Of a stretch of 64,000 nt of DNA, positions 20,075 to 32,039 are shown one piece after another. A model generated the notes under the pieces. The model had not been told where the DNA came from and searched no databases. It saw nothing but the letters and a program-made list of their open reading frames with translations. The DNA is taken from assembly GCA_950295325.1 (NCBI GenBank), contig OX485809.1:6882001-6946000 (forward strand), given 5' to 3'. The first letter of the stretch is position 1. The number at the start of each line of letters is the position of its first letter. The stretch is from Polytrichum commune (taxonomy: Eukaryota > Streptophyta > Polytrichopsida > Polytrichales > Polytrichaceae). A program made the position numbers and the translations under genes.

Positions 20075-21682
20075 CTAATTCGGAGCTCCGAAGGGTTTGC
20101 CGGTTCCTCGGTCTCGGGTGATGCTTACTTGAAGCCTCTCATGGTTGAATGTGAGCCCCTCCTTAAGTATGTGGTCGCGTGCTTCTTCGGTGGTGAGTGT
20201 GAGAAACGCAAAATTTTTGTCGAGTTCCGGCTTGGTGAGGCCCATGAATTCGTGTTGTTGTCCGTTGTAGTAGCTCTCCCGAACAATGGTTTCGAAAATG
20301 TTGAATGCATGCTCATATCGAAGTGTTTCTCCCTTGAGGTGCAATCTAAGGTTGCGGGCTTTAGTGGCAAGCTCGTACTCCTTCTCCACCTTACCAATGA
20401 CCAACTCTTTGTCCTCCATTTCCATGACAAATGCTCGGTTTCCTTGAAATAGTGCATGCCCGTCGCGTTGTGGGTGTTGGAGATGGACCTTGATGAAGCC
20501 CGCCCAATTTTTGGTGACGGCGTTGATCCCTACATCAAGAGGGTTCGAATATGCCGTGCCAAGTGGAATGTCCATTTGCTTAAGTCTCTCAAGGCAAGCC
20601 CCTCTAGCTTCTTGCCTACTAATACTTTTAAAGCCAAAGTCAAAACGAATGGTTACATGGAACCCTTCGGATAGGCCGGTTGAGGGGTCTACCTTTTCTT
20701 GTCTTGGGATTTGTGTAAAGTGGAGGTGGTTGCCGGGGACCGCGTCCGGGCGTTCGCTTGGATAGAAAAGTTGTGGGACTCTTGGAAATGCTCTCCGAAG
20801 GGTTTTGAAGTGGATGATTTCTTTCGGGGGTGTCCCAATCCGAGCAAAATCTTCGTTGGTGCGGAGCTCTCGTATGACGTCTACATCCTTTTGCACCGCA
20901 ACGGCTTCATGGATGGGGAAGCCCAACCACATTTGGGACACTATGTCAATGCTTGGAATTGCTTCCTTGGACCTCGTGTTGTGTGATTTGTGTGAGTCGG
21001 GATTGGCCTCTATTCCTCCCGATTCGCTTCGTCTTCTCTTCGCACTTTGGTTGTCCGATGTGGCTACATTCATTGAGCTCTTGTGTGTTGTGGTGGTGGG
21101 TGTCTTTTCGGCCAAGTTGATGGTGTCAAGTCGAAGTATGGCGGCTTGGTTCGGGGCGGCCATGAATTCATCATTTGAGAGGGAAAGTTGAAGTGAACTC
21201 CCCCCATGCTCGGGGGAGACGTTTTCTAATTGCATGTCGATGTCGATGTCTTGGAAGGTGAGGGCCTTCCCCTTCATAAGCGATGGTGGCATTGTGTGGA
21301 GGTCGTCTTTCGCAGCTTCGTTTTCATCGCTGTAATCTTCGATTAGTGCCCTCCTTCTGCTGCCATTACTGGTGCGGATCCCGGTTCCTTTGTGGGCTGG
21401 GTCCTTGTTGCCTGCCGCTCCGTTGTTGCAGAGTGGTGGCGCCGCTATGCTCCTCCCTTGGTCTTCCGCTTCGCGGGCGCCTTCCTCGCTCTCTCCTTCC
21501 TTTGCTCGGCGGCGGTTGCTGAGGCAATCCTTGCCTGCGCTGGCTCTCTGTTTGCTGATCTCGCTCCCTGCTTTTAGTCGGAGGCTGCCCTTGCTCGTGG
21601 TGCCGGAATTCCGAGTCTGCCTGGCTCTGCTCCGTGGTTCTACATCTGTGTGCATCGCGGTGTCTTCATGGGGGGTAGCCAT
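20075..21682 (-). CDS. LINE ORF1, N-terminal part
   Basis: The frame is open further upstream to 22639, but that part is A/C-rich low complexity. The first convincing ATG is at 21682 (MATPHEDTAMHTDVE), giving 535 residues. The N-terminal half is basic and Ser/Thr-rich. The C-terminal half is globular (VSQMWLGFPIHEAVAVQKD, TLRRAFPRVPQLFYPSERP, FHVTIRFDFGFKSISRQEA, FIKVHLQHPQRDG) and ends in an RRM-like beta strand (KNFAFLTLTTEEARDHILKE). It stops at TAG right after RDRGTGKPF. The next frame carries on without a gap in sense, so ORF1 is one protein with a frameshift or a recoding site. It most likely binds the LINE RNA. Confidence 0.7.
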   Translation of the reverse strand: MATPHEDTAMHTDVEPRSRARQTRNSGTTSKGSLRLKAGSEISKQRASAGKDCLSNRRRAKEGESEEGAREAEDQGRSIAAPPLCNNGAAGNKDPAHKGTGIRTSNGSRRRALIEDYSDENEAAKDDLHTMPPSLMKGKALTFQDIDIDMQLENVSPEHGGSSLQLSLSNDEFMAAPNQAAILRLDTINLAEKTPTTTTHKSSMNVATSDNQSAKRRRSESGGIEANPDSHKSHNTRSKEAIPSIDIVSQMWLGFPIHEAVAVQKDVDVIRELRTNEDFARIGTPPKEIIHFKTLRRAFPRVPQLFYPSERPDAVPGNHLHFTQIPRQEKVDPSTGLSEGFHVTIRFDFGFKSISRQEARGACLERLKQMDIPLGTAYSNPLDVGINAVTKNWAGFIKVHLQHPQRDGHALFQGNRAFVMEMEDKELVIGKVEKEYELATKARNLRLHLKGETLRYEHAFNIFETIVRESYYNGQQHEFMGLTKPELDKNFAFLTLTTEEARDHILKEGLTFNHERLQVSITRDRGTGKPFGAPN

Positions 21683-22643
21683 GGTGGTGCTACTGTGTGA
21701 GCTGTGGAGTGGGATGAGAGATTGGGAGCAATGTTGGGGTATTTGAAGGGATCGGTGGGAGAGGTTGGATGGTTTTTTCTGGTTTGAGTGTGGGCTTGGC
21801 GGGTGGGCGCCGATCTGCTGCGGGGTGGCGAAGTGTCGCATAACTGGTTTTAGCTGAATGCTTGCTGAAGTGTGATTTGGTGAGGTCAGAGGTGTGCTGT
21901 GTGTAGATCTACAGCGCTGCTTGGGAGTATTCGTGTTGTGGGTGGATGTCGGAGTAGTCTTGGCTGGGTTTAGGGGGTGTAGGGTACTGGGTTTCGGCCA
22001 GATTTGGGGTTCTTGAAGGTAGGGTGTGTGTCTTTTGTGTGAGGCCTTAGTGTTTGTTTGTTTTGGACCTGCTTTTGGGTGGGCATCGTGGTAAACTTGG
22101 GTGCCTGGTGGTGTTCTTGATTTGGTTTGCTGGGCTGTCATAGTGGGGCTTTCTGATCTACTCTGGTTCGGCGCGGTTCTGGGCTTGGCGTGAGGATTCG
22201 TGAATGTGCGAGGGGGCGCTGGCCAGCGGGGATCAAATTTTGGAGGTAAGCCTTTGATTAGTTTTGTGGTGCTTTTGTGTTTTTTTATGAAGATAGTTTG
22301 ATGATGGTAGGGGCAACCAGATTTGCTTACCCTTGTGTGCTTGTGGGGGTGTGTTATGGGCGGCCATGGCGATGTGCGTGGAACTGGTGGTGGCTTGCGG
22401 GGAGAGCGCGGATCTGGTGGTCTTTTTGGAGGGCGCCCTTGGTGTTCTATGAGTTTGGATGGAGAGTTTCTTGCTGGTGTTCTTGGTGGATCTCGGTGTG
22501 GGGGCAGAAAGCTTAGAGGGTTGAGTGTGAGCGTTGCTAGTGTGAGATGGCAGTGTGGAGGGTAGTTGGTAGGGGTGTGCATTTGTGGAGTAGTGTAGGG
22601 ATGTGTGTAGGCACACATGAGAACGGTGCTTAGGAGCACCCAT
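21683..22643 (-). other. LINE 5' leader candidate
   Basis: Strong sense-strand A/C richness and open but low-complexity Pro/Thr/His-rich frames continue to about 22640, then composition changes. I take this as the LINE leader or an N-terminal extension. No internal promoter motif was recognised. Confidence 0.4.
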
Positions 22644-23074
22644 TGTGTAAGGAAGGGTGAAACCCTAGTTTTTTTGAAATAAGTTGACGGCGATCCACTT
22701 CCTGTTCCTTCGCTTGAGTCTGGATCTAAGCGGCTCCTCCTTTTCTTGCTGATTCGGTGCTTCTTCTCTGTGTTGTTATGCTGCGGCCATTGTCTGTTGG
22801 CTTATGTGGTCTTCTCTCCTGGTGTTTTCGCTGTGCTTGAGATCTGGGTTGTCGGGTTGCAATCTTGTTTTGTTTTCGGAGATTGAGTGTGCCGGTTGGT
22901 TGAGTTTGGCGTCGGCGGTGATGCTATCTTCTTCTGTGCTGAGTGCCTGTCTGTTCGGTGGTGCTCCGCCCGAGCCATCCCTCCCCGCATGTCTCAATCC
23001 TCCTACGAACAAACACTTTCCGTTTGGTGTGAGCCGAAAGTTTCCGAAGATCCACCTAAAATACAAGTAAATAT
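22644..23074. other. Region upstream of the LINE
   Basis: Mixed composition with several short overlapping frames and no recognisable protein. It may still be LINE 5' sequence; the boundary cannot be set because no target duplication was seen. It ends at a TA/GA microsatellite near 23070-23090. Confidence 0.3.
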
Positions 23075-23900
23075 ATATATAGAGAGAGAGAGCTGGGCAT
23101 TTGCTTGAACAAATTCTATGCTTACTTTCCAGCATAGTTCCTTCTTAGCACATCCTCTTGTTTAGAGGCCATATCATTCTATTACATATCTATAAACCTT
23201 CCAAAACCCGGGAGGGTGGGTGGGACCATCCCTCTTGATCATAACATTGCAAGATTACTTCTAAGTATTCACAAAATGTCTCTACTTGGTATGTGTCTAA
23301 AGCATAACTAAAACCTTTGAGTATTCCCATCACTAAGGTTGTAAGTTATTCCACCCTTAAGTGGAATAATACATAACATATCCGATACATATTAAGTCAC
23401 TAACAAATGAGTAAGTGTCTCTTATCCAAAAAATACTTCAAGTCTCATTCACAAGTAAGAGAGGCTTTGTAATAAGCCTTGCACACATAACATATTTGCA
23501 TGAAGATGAAATACAAAACCTAAGATGGCCGTCCAAATTGTGAAGGGTCTGCCTCACTAGTGCCCATGCCACCAACCAAATCCAGAGAGAGGGTCAGTAA
23601 TGTACACGAGGTGAATAACAATAGAACCCAATTGTTATCTATGTCACACAAATGAATATGGTAAAATCATATGGTTTGTATCTAAGAATACTTAACAATA
23701 TTAAGTACTCTACCTGTTCTTTGGCCATTTGAGCTTACTAGTGTGTAACAATACTGAGGCCGGTAGTGTACACCTTCCACAAGTCCTCACAAACTTACAC
23801 TAATCCGAGTAGTTACTTAGGGTAAAACAACCTAAGCAGTTTTAACCTTTGAAAGGAGGGCTCAATGCTTTCCCCACCCTTCATATAAGATTAGGTAAAA
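23075..23900. repeat. Diverged direct repeat, copy 1
   Basis: It begins (GA)nGCTG, then TTTAGAGGCC, a GGGTGGGTGGGA block, and GTGAAGGGTCTGCCTCACTAG with a following GTACACGAGGTGAATAACA. The same blocks occur in the same order at 26040-26890. Noncoding. Confidence 0.5.
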
Positions 23901-26039
23901 GCTCTCATCCGTAGATCCTTAGTGTGAGATCTATGGTTGAAAATAGTTAGGTAAACCTCACTTAGCCCTAGAACACTAAGTTCATTAGGGATATGCTTTT
24001 TACCAAATTTGTTCATCTATGGCACACTATAAACAAAGTAGAGAGAGAGAGCTGACTAATCTTGTTTGGTTTAGACTCTTGTTAGAATAGGATATGTTAT
24101 CCCTCTTGTAGAGGTATGTTATGTAGTGTTATTGACAACATACATCCCTATCAGAGTAGGGTCTTGATAATCAAATGATATTTTATTATATATTCCTCAT
24201 AGTAATGGTTCTTATTTTCCATATACCCCAGTAGAATTACCTTCTGTCCCCATTGGATATCACGAGTGAATTCTCCTTATACACAGGATACATCTTAGTA
24301 TATGCTAATTAATCAGTATACATTAGCTATCCACCTTTCTGTAGAGGTATTTATAAGAACAGCTTTAGTTCTTACATCTTGCCCTTTCCTCATACTTACT
24401 GTACATGACTTGCATGTAAAATTTCCAAGTGGTTAACGACATCCCTTGACTCATGGATTTAACCCATAAAAGAACAGTTCAAGAACTCACAGGGTCATTA
24501 GTAGCCCCTAGTCTTAGATGGTCATTTGTACGTGCATTATTGGCACCACCATTTGACACTGGTTAAGTGTTTATACTACTTGTATATAGTACAGAGTAAG
24601 GATCTGTTCTGAGTCAATATTCCATGTAATTTCTGCTCTCAACAAGTCATAAGAGAGAGATCAGAGATTTTTCTATCATTCTCACATGGTTTTTTTCGAA
24701 CATCAGTCTTATTTAATTTCTCACCCTGCCCAGTGTCCAAGATACCCTTTTCCCTCATATGGTCACTTTCAGAATATGTAAAATGTGGTTCTAAATACGT
24801 ACTCGTTTCTGAGTCTTGTAATTCAGTAAGATCTTTATTCTCTCAATTATTCAACTAGTCATCAGACCAATTTCAAGTGTAAGTAGCTTCACAAATTTAC
24901 TTCAATGGTACTTTCTGATGCTCATCTCTCAAATGGTTACTATGGAAGCGCTTAAGGGTGCAGTCCATAGAACATTTTTCCTTTCTTCTCATACGGAATA
25001 GTTCCAGTACTCAAATGGTATTACAGTGTTTGTGGTTTGTCGAAATTACAAGTGACAGTCAGCGTTGATTGATAGCTACTTATAAGCAGGGAAAGGGTTC
25101 AAAATATCTTTGCCTTGTATCAGAGTTCAAACAAGTACTTATAGCCCGTCTTATCAGAACAGGTATATGTATCAATCAATATGTAGATATAGTATATATT
25201 GTTTTTCTTCAAGAAAGATGTACTCATAGTCAGTGTTCCAAATTTCAAAGAGAAATTTCTTGGGAGTTTGCTATGAGTGGACAATTCTTTGGAATGTGCA
25301 CAACACTTGTAGAAGAGGCCCTCACCTGTGCCCATGCTCCCCAAGAATACCATACAGTAAGTTAGTAGAGCGTACATCAAGTGTTAGCAGACCTCTTACT
25401 TGTTATCGATGTCAACAAGGCTATACATCTTCCATGGAATTTCTGGAAATACAATATCATCTACATTTGCATATATTTAAAAGAATCTTAAAGCAAGAAT
25501 TGGGTGACTACACATATATAACTGAATCGCCCATGTATTCCTACTCTTTTTCAAGTGCAGTCTGTGTAGTAATACTACTCATTATATCAGCACCTTGAAG
25601 TCGTTGTTGGATGAACTCATCTTGCTCATCTTGATGCAACTACTCTTCTTGAGAGCAGTGTGAAATTCTGTCGTTGAATTTCGACTATATTGCTAAGAAG
25701 TAGCTCAATCAGGTATCTCACAGACTGTGTAGAGTAGTGTAGGCAGATGCTTCTGTGGCAGACTCAGATGGTTCTAAAGCAGACTGTCTTCAGAAACTTT
25801 AGTACTTCTTGGCACATCTCAAAGCCTAAAAACCATCTCGTTGTTCTCTCAATGCTGCTAATAGCTGCTTGTTTCTACCACATTCCCTTGAGCTATGTTT
25901 CTCAAGTTCTACCTCACTCTGCCCCAAGTGACTCTGCTGTGACAGATTTCACCCGTGTGCCGGTTTATATAATACTGTACTTTTTTCTTTTTTCTTTTTA
26001 CGGGCAGCCCATGAGGAATATTTGGTGGCCCATTCTTGC
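23901..26039. other. Noncoding DNA between the two diverged repeats
   Basis: AT-rich, with another GAGAGAGAGCTGACT tract near 24040. Short frames only (for example around 25233-25598), without recognisable domains. If the flanking repeats were LTRs, this would be the internal part of a non-autonomous element, but no primer site or polypurine tract is visible. Confidence 0.35.
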
Positions 26040-26040
26040 A

Positions 26041-26080
<40 letters not shown>

Positions 26081-26890
26081 GACTTCTCAAAACTTGTACA
26101 AAGTTTGAACTTCCTCTTTTTAGAGGCCAAATCCTTCAATTTCTTCCTCTTTGCACTACAAGGGTGGGTGGGTGGGAACCTCCACAAGACACTCTCTATA
26201 TATGTTTCTTGCCTTTTCCTATTTGATAGTATAGTACCACATTACATAACAGAGTCATTTGCCTAATGTCTCATAGTATGTGTTGTACTACACATATACA
26301 CTTTGCATACCTAGTTTGCCTTGCAAGAATACATACCTTATTTGGATTTTTTTCTATCATATGGTATTCATATCCCCATGTATGATTTTAACTATCCCAT
26401 GCTTTGGAAGCTAATTGCCAACCTTCTTGCCTCCTTATCAAGTACATCTAACTATAACACCACATGTATGTTGTACTTACTAAGGAGAAGTACCTAGTAA
26501 CCTCAACCACTATCTGTGCATAAAATGTCATAATCATAATACATCACTGCATGGACTGTGTGAAGGGCCTGCCTCACTTGTGCCCATGCAACCAACCAAC
26601 AAACAATTGAGGATTAGTTACATACACGAGGTAAATAACAGCATGACCCAGTTATTATCCATGTCATACACACTTAGTTCATTTCAAATGCACCAAATTA
26701 TTTCAACCTCCAACACTCATTGTAAAACAACATATGGGTGTTCAAACCTGTTTTTTTGCCATGATTGGGTTACTTCAAGTAGAAAACTCCTCTTGGTGAT
26801 GAACCCTAGTTACTCTTACTTCAAGCACGTATCTATTACCCTAATGTATATACCCAGAGCTCGCCACACCTCTCACTTGCGTGAATGGTA
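26040..26890. repeat. Diverged direct repeat, copy 2
   Basis: (GA)17 at 26046-26078, then GCTGACTTC, TTTAGAGGCC, GGGTGGGTGGGTGGGA and GTGAAGGGCCTGCCTCACTTG with TACACGAGGTAAATAACA, parallel to copy 1 about 2.97 kb to the left. Confidence 0.5.
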
Positions 26891-27144
26891 AAAAGAGGTA
26901 TTTTTTAGGGTTAAGGGCTTATATTGTAGTACTTACGTATGGTAACTCTTTGTAACCCTATTTTACTTCATTCATCTATATCTCTATTACATCCATTTCA
27001 TGGTCAGTATGACTTCTTTCCATGTGTGTAGATATAGTATTATCAGAGTTTATATCATTTGTTTTACATGGGAGACCTCTGCGAGGTCTATTAATGTAAG
27101 AGTTTAAAGTTGAACTTTTATGTAACATGGCATTAGTCAAGAAC

Positions 27145-27145
<1 letters not shown>

Positions 27146-27192
<47 letters not shown>
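27146..27192. repeat. (AG)n microsatellite
   Basis: An uninterrupted AG dinucleotide run of about 47 bp; the longest of several GA tracts between 23.0 and 27.2 kb. Confidence 0.95.
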
Positions 27193-27196
<4 letters not shown>

Positions 27197-27789
27197 TAAA
27201 TAATCATTAACATAAGGGAAATTGTTAAATTGACCACGTAGTTTGTTAAACGACCACAAAGACACATTGCATGGGCACATGACCTATCAAAATTCGATTT
27301 TTCATCACATATGGAGAGGGGGAGTGCTATTATGTGAGCGGTGAGCGGTGAGCAATGAGCAGTGAGCGGTGAGGAGGGAAAGGATGTTGGTTTTACACAC
27401 ACTTGTATCCTATAATGAAGTATATGAACACTATCCATGAAAATATAAAGGAGGATGAAAAAAATTGTCTTTATTTTATAAATCTAAATTAGTTTGATTA
27501 TGTCCAAATGCTTAGGTTGCTTCTTAAATTCAAAGGTCAATAGAAGTGGCCAACACGTTGTTAAATAAATGCTATGCCAATAGAGGCACCTTAATGGATA
27601 AATTATCTCACTTACAAAAAACTTGAAATCCATGAAAACCAAGTTAGTTTAGAAATTTGAAACAAAACCCATTTATCGCAATCATCTAGCAATCTCCACA
27701 TTGCGTCCAACAAAACTGGTAATTTTTTCAAAATTCTCAAAATCAAACCAATTGTCAAATCAAATAAAAAACAACACCAAAACAAATAT
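27193..27789. other. Noncoding stretch with a 7-bp minisatellite
   Basis: AT-rich and without genes. At 27334-27375 six tandem 7-mers of the GTGAGCG type (with GTGAGCA, ATGAGCA, GTGAGGA variants) form a small minisatellite. Confidence 0.7.
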
Positions 27790-28059
27790 ATTCATATACT
27801 ACGGTCTTTTGTTGCCTCTAGGAGGAAAAAATTCTTCACTTGTGATGAAGACCTCCTTCTCGTACGAGGTATGGGTGTGGACATGGTTGCATGTGCAATA
27901 GCAATAGTCTCTGCATATACATGAAGCGCCATTACTTTTGGAGGGGAATCCAATGACTCCATTAACTTTGCACTGCAAACACCAATTATCATATGAGTGA
28001 CAAATGATAAAAAAATGTCAATGAAAAAATGAAAACATTAAAAGAAAATCCAAGGATAA

Positions 28060-29101
28060 ACTGACGTACTCAAACGAGTTTTCCTAGCCACTTTTCTGAC
28101 AGGTTCTTCATCATCCTCCATGACCATAGATTGTGTTGATGTTTGCACTTTAGAACATTTAGCGGACAATGCACGAAGTGGAGCGAGAATGGTATTAAAG
28201 ATTCGGGAGTCCGCTTCATATGCAACAAGGTGACGACCACTATTCAAACACGCATAAACAGAAGCACCTGCAAACACCATTGAAATAGATTTCAATATGT
28301 TAGACTCAAAAATTAATTTGAACAAATGCACATAATTTTGTTATAATTAAGAGAATGAACATGTTGATGCGGTGACATCTATAACTACTCCGCCAAACTT
28401 AGTTAATGATTCGATAAACATTTGATGTATGTCTCGACGTTTTTCTCGAGCACCCCGCCACGACATTGGACCATCCATCTATTGGTCCTTCTCTTATGTG
28501 TAGTTGAAGATAATATCATCATCCTTGACGCTAACACCTTTTTTGATGAGGATTTCATTCTTGTTAAATGAAATGACCATGTTACATTTTTTGGCTCGGC
28601 GGTACAAAAAGATGCGAAATCTCTTTGACTACAAAACCAACAACATTATGGATATTAGTATACGAGTGTTTCTCACGCCAACATTGATGCTTTCATGTAA
28701 AAAATTTAAAATAATTATCAGCTATACATATATTTGCATATACATCCACACCCGAGCATAGATGCATGGAGTTGATGCCCCACCACATCTTTAATGACAT
28801 TAAATTTGTAAATTACTGCAAATGTTCGAACATTAAGTCGAATATTTTTGAATTCTGACACGAATAAGAGAATGTGTGTATCATCGTGAAGAAAATGAAA
28901 TGTAAATTTAAAAATTGTTTTTATCTCATCACTATAGTGTTTATTCCATTTTGAAATAGCAGATGGTAAGACAAGAGGCATGGGAAGCCCTCCAAGGAAA
29001 TCTGCGATTAACAAGTTGAATCCTTTGTGTGGACATGTATCGTTTGAAATTTGTGTTGTACGCATATCATCAAATTGCACTCGTAAAAAAAAATACAACA
29101 T
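28060..29101 (-). pseudogene. Methyltransferase-like exons of the decayed gene
   Basis: 29101-28718 includes CPHKGFNLLIADFLGGLPMP. The usual N4/N6 methylase signature (D/N)PPW would be expected where ADFLGG stands, so the catalytic motif appears lost. Next come MVISFNKNEILIKKG (about 28.55 kb), FIESLTKFGGVVIDVTAST (about 28.4 kb) and FAGASVYACLNSGRHLVAYE (28.27-28.2 kb). This last one looks like methylase motif I with the following acidic strand. The order matches the left-edge gene. Classification is by eye only. Confidence 0.45.
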
Positions 29102-31389
29102 TAAGAAAAATGATAAAAAAAATTTGTTAGGATAACAAACTAACAGTTAAATATAATTATTGAATCATCAAAGAAAATATGTAGATGCTCGTTTTTTTTA
29201 CAAAATCGTAAATCTTCAATAATAAAGGATGTAAGGGAGTTGATATCAATTCTATGATAGAAGCGTTTTCCAACAACACTTTAACCAACGATGAAGAAGG
29301 CCCTACAAGTTGTTAGACTACAATCGGGACTTGTTACGAGAAGGAGAAATATTTATTCACGTCGATAGGAATAGATATACATGTTGCATCATTAGTGGTT
29401 ACGTTTGGAAGTATAGGTAAAATATTCACCTTCATAGTTTTTTTACGTTTTCTAGTTTGCATGACCACACCTTCTTGCATGGGTTGGAAATCAACATTAT
29501 TGGTTTTAATTGTATCTTGTGATTTATCGAGGCGCGTACTTCCGATCACAACCTTACGTTTAGCATTTTTTTCTGTTGGGTGGAATGCAGCAGAACAATC
29601 TTGGAAACCAATAACATTCTTCGAAAACATGAAAATCCTAAAGTTTCAATTGTGCATGAGTGTAAATGAAATTTTTGTGGGTTTGTCTACCTAAGCATTT
29701 AAGAAAATAGGCAAAAAGAGAAATTATATGGTTTTCTTTGCGATCAACTCCTTTCGCAGGTACTTGTATTAAACAATCACACATACTTAGTCTTTGCACT
29801 GATACTAGAAAATTTATAATGAAGATATTTAATAATTTAAATGCAATATTAAAGTTCAAATTTTATGTATAAAAATCTCTTCATAGCTATCTGTCCGAAA
29901 AGAAAGTCTAAAAGTTTGGTGCCCTTAGAAAATGGAGGTACTGCATGTATTAAAGTGAAGAATGTTTTATCCCAAAACCTAATACGTCATTTCTCGACAT
30001 AATCAGAGGCCTTGAGTATATTATTCTTCTAGTTGACTTTATCCAACTTTTTCTTAATATTCTCAAATTCTTTTACGACCTCATCCTCCAACTACACAAT
30101 GAAAAAAATATAAACATACATAAAATCAATATATGAAAATGAAAAACGCATTAAGTAATTAAGCATCTACATATGACATGAAATTGAAATATTATAAAAT
30201 ACTTACGCCCACAGAGATACTCGAGCAAGAATTGAATCCAAATTTTTTTCTTTTGCTAGAGAAGGTGGGAAATGATTAGCTGCATGCAATATTGGGCTAG
30301 AATTCCACCACCTCAACCACCGCATCTTATATGTGTTATGAACTTTTGATGTAGCAATTTTTTGCAATTTTTCCAATGTCATCTCCGGTTCTGGATTGGA
30401 GCTCTAATGGCTATTGACTTGGAAAAATACTCAATTGATGAATATATATAAAATTTACAAGATTAATGTACGTAATAATGAAAGTATGAAAAAATCAAAT
30501 ATTTAATTATGCAAAAACTTAAATACAAATGAATTCAAGTATCTAATAATCAAAGATGTAAGTATACAAAAAGTGAAGCACATGAGAAAATAAAGTATAC
30601 AAAAATTTAAGTATGTATGAAATCAAGTATGCAAAGTTCAAGTATGCAAGATCTAAATATGCAAACATTAAGTATGTTACAATCTAAAATTATAACAACC
30701 AATGTTCAAGTTTGCAAACATTTAAGTATGTAATATTCAAACATGCAAGAAATCAAGTATGCAAATATTATAATAAATAATTCATAATGAAAGACAATAT
30801 AAATTAAAATTAAAATTTACTTCTTCCAAAAATTTCATTCCGTTTCCTGAACTGCGAGCAATTTTTCAAATTTTCTGGTTTTGATATTTTTGATGATTTT
30901 TGTATGTGTCTTTGATATTACCTCCCCCAATTCCTTATTCTGACCTTTCCACGGAAGGCGTAGTCTCATTATAAATTCTACATGCCTCGTCAATAGCCAC
31001 AACAATTTCACGTTGCATGCACAAATACATAATGAGTCCTTAACTTTCAAAATAAATATGAAAACCAACATACAAAAATGAAATGGGAGTTCGAATTTGG
31101 ACCTTACATAAAAATCCCACAAAGGCATCAATTGTTAAAGTGTACCAAGTTGAATTAGCCTTCTTTTTCTCATTCTTTCTGTAATCAATAGTTGAAATCA
31201 ATGATTTGAAATCCTCAAGAGGTAGAAGACCAAAATAACGAATGCAATGAAGTTTGTGCACAAGATTGGTCTTCACATGGTCACTTTCAGTGGACCTAGG
31301 ACCAAAAAAAAAAAATTGTTAGTCAAAATGAAAAAAACTCAAGACCAAAACAACTTGCAAAAAATGAATATGAATTTTATACATATTCA

Positions 31390-31975
31390 CATCATGCATC
31401 GCCTCAAGAAGACCTCCAACATTGCCAAATGCATTCAAGCATATGCAATCAACTGCATAGTGCCATTATGGATCCTCTGCATGAAAACGCTCTATATGTC
31501 GTTGCCATGCAGTCACATGATGATTTCCTTCCCAAACAAAAAACGTTTTGTTTCGCAAACTAACATAGTCATCATCAGCATTAAGTTTTTCATCAAATAA
31601 GGCATTAGCTGCGCGCCAATGAACATTCCAAGTTGCTTCCATTTCAACATTCAATTCAAATTGATTGCCTTTTTTATCATAAACTGATACATAGAGAACC
31701 CTATCGCCTTCTCTATAGCCATTAATGAATTCACTCTCTAATAATTGCACGTCAACCTCAAGCACAGGTCGAACAACAACCAATGAAACCAAACGACATA
31801 TAAGAATGGAAATCCTAGACTTCCATGATGGTTTAATGCGCAAGTTGCTAATCACATAATTGAAGTCAGTATTCTATGGTTTTTGCATCTCATTGACAAT
31901 CTTTTCAACATCCTCCAACGATTCAACATTTATATCATCATCATCGTGATCACTCGCACTACAATCCTGAATCCA
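31390..31975 (-). pseudogene. ParB-like (GNHR-type) exon of the decayed gene
   Basis: One frame runs from DCSASDHDDDDINVESLEDV through NYVISNLRIKPSW, RPVLEVDVQLLESEFINGYR and FFVWEGNHHVTAWQRHIERF to WHYAVDC...LLEAMHDVN. WEGNHHVTAW resembles the GNHR motif of ParB/sulfiredoxin-fold proteins, with His for Arg. Two stops interrupt it, at 31874-31876 (QKP*NTD) and 31466-31468 (EDP*WHYAVD). Clear coding sense on both sides of each stop shows recent decay. Confidence 0.55.
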
Positions 31976-32039
31976 AAAACAATTGCAAATTATTAATAAC
32001 ATATGCATTCTCATTTATAAACTCATACATTCTCATTCC

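Larger units (their letters stand above)
11325..22643 (-). mobile_element. APE-type LINE with RNase H and three 2A-like motifs
   Basis: This 11.3-kb stretch on the minus strand has the layout of a non-LTR retrotransposon. There is an A/C-rich leader, ORF1 (RRM-like fold plus coiled coil, in two frames), and ORF2 overlapping it by 8 nt. ORF2 is one frame of about 2,670 codons, broken by stops at 15240-15242, 14907-14909 and 14829-14831. ORF2 holds 2A-like motifs, an APE endonuclease, RT (YADD), RNase H and a CX2CX9HX4C finger. The combination of 2A, APE, RT, RNase H and a terminal finger resembles the I/Ingi group; algal Dualen/RandI is an alternative. The outer limits are approximate. The sense strand is strikingly rich in A and C. 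Confidence 0.88.

Noticed and set aside
21283-21746. Plus-strand Leu/Cys-rich frames with apparent membrane segments
   Set aside because: Antisense of LINE ORF1; hydrophobicity arises from the complement of Arg/Ser/Gln codons.
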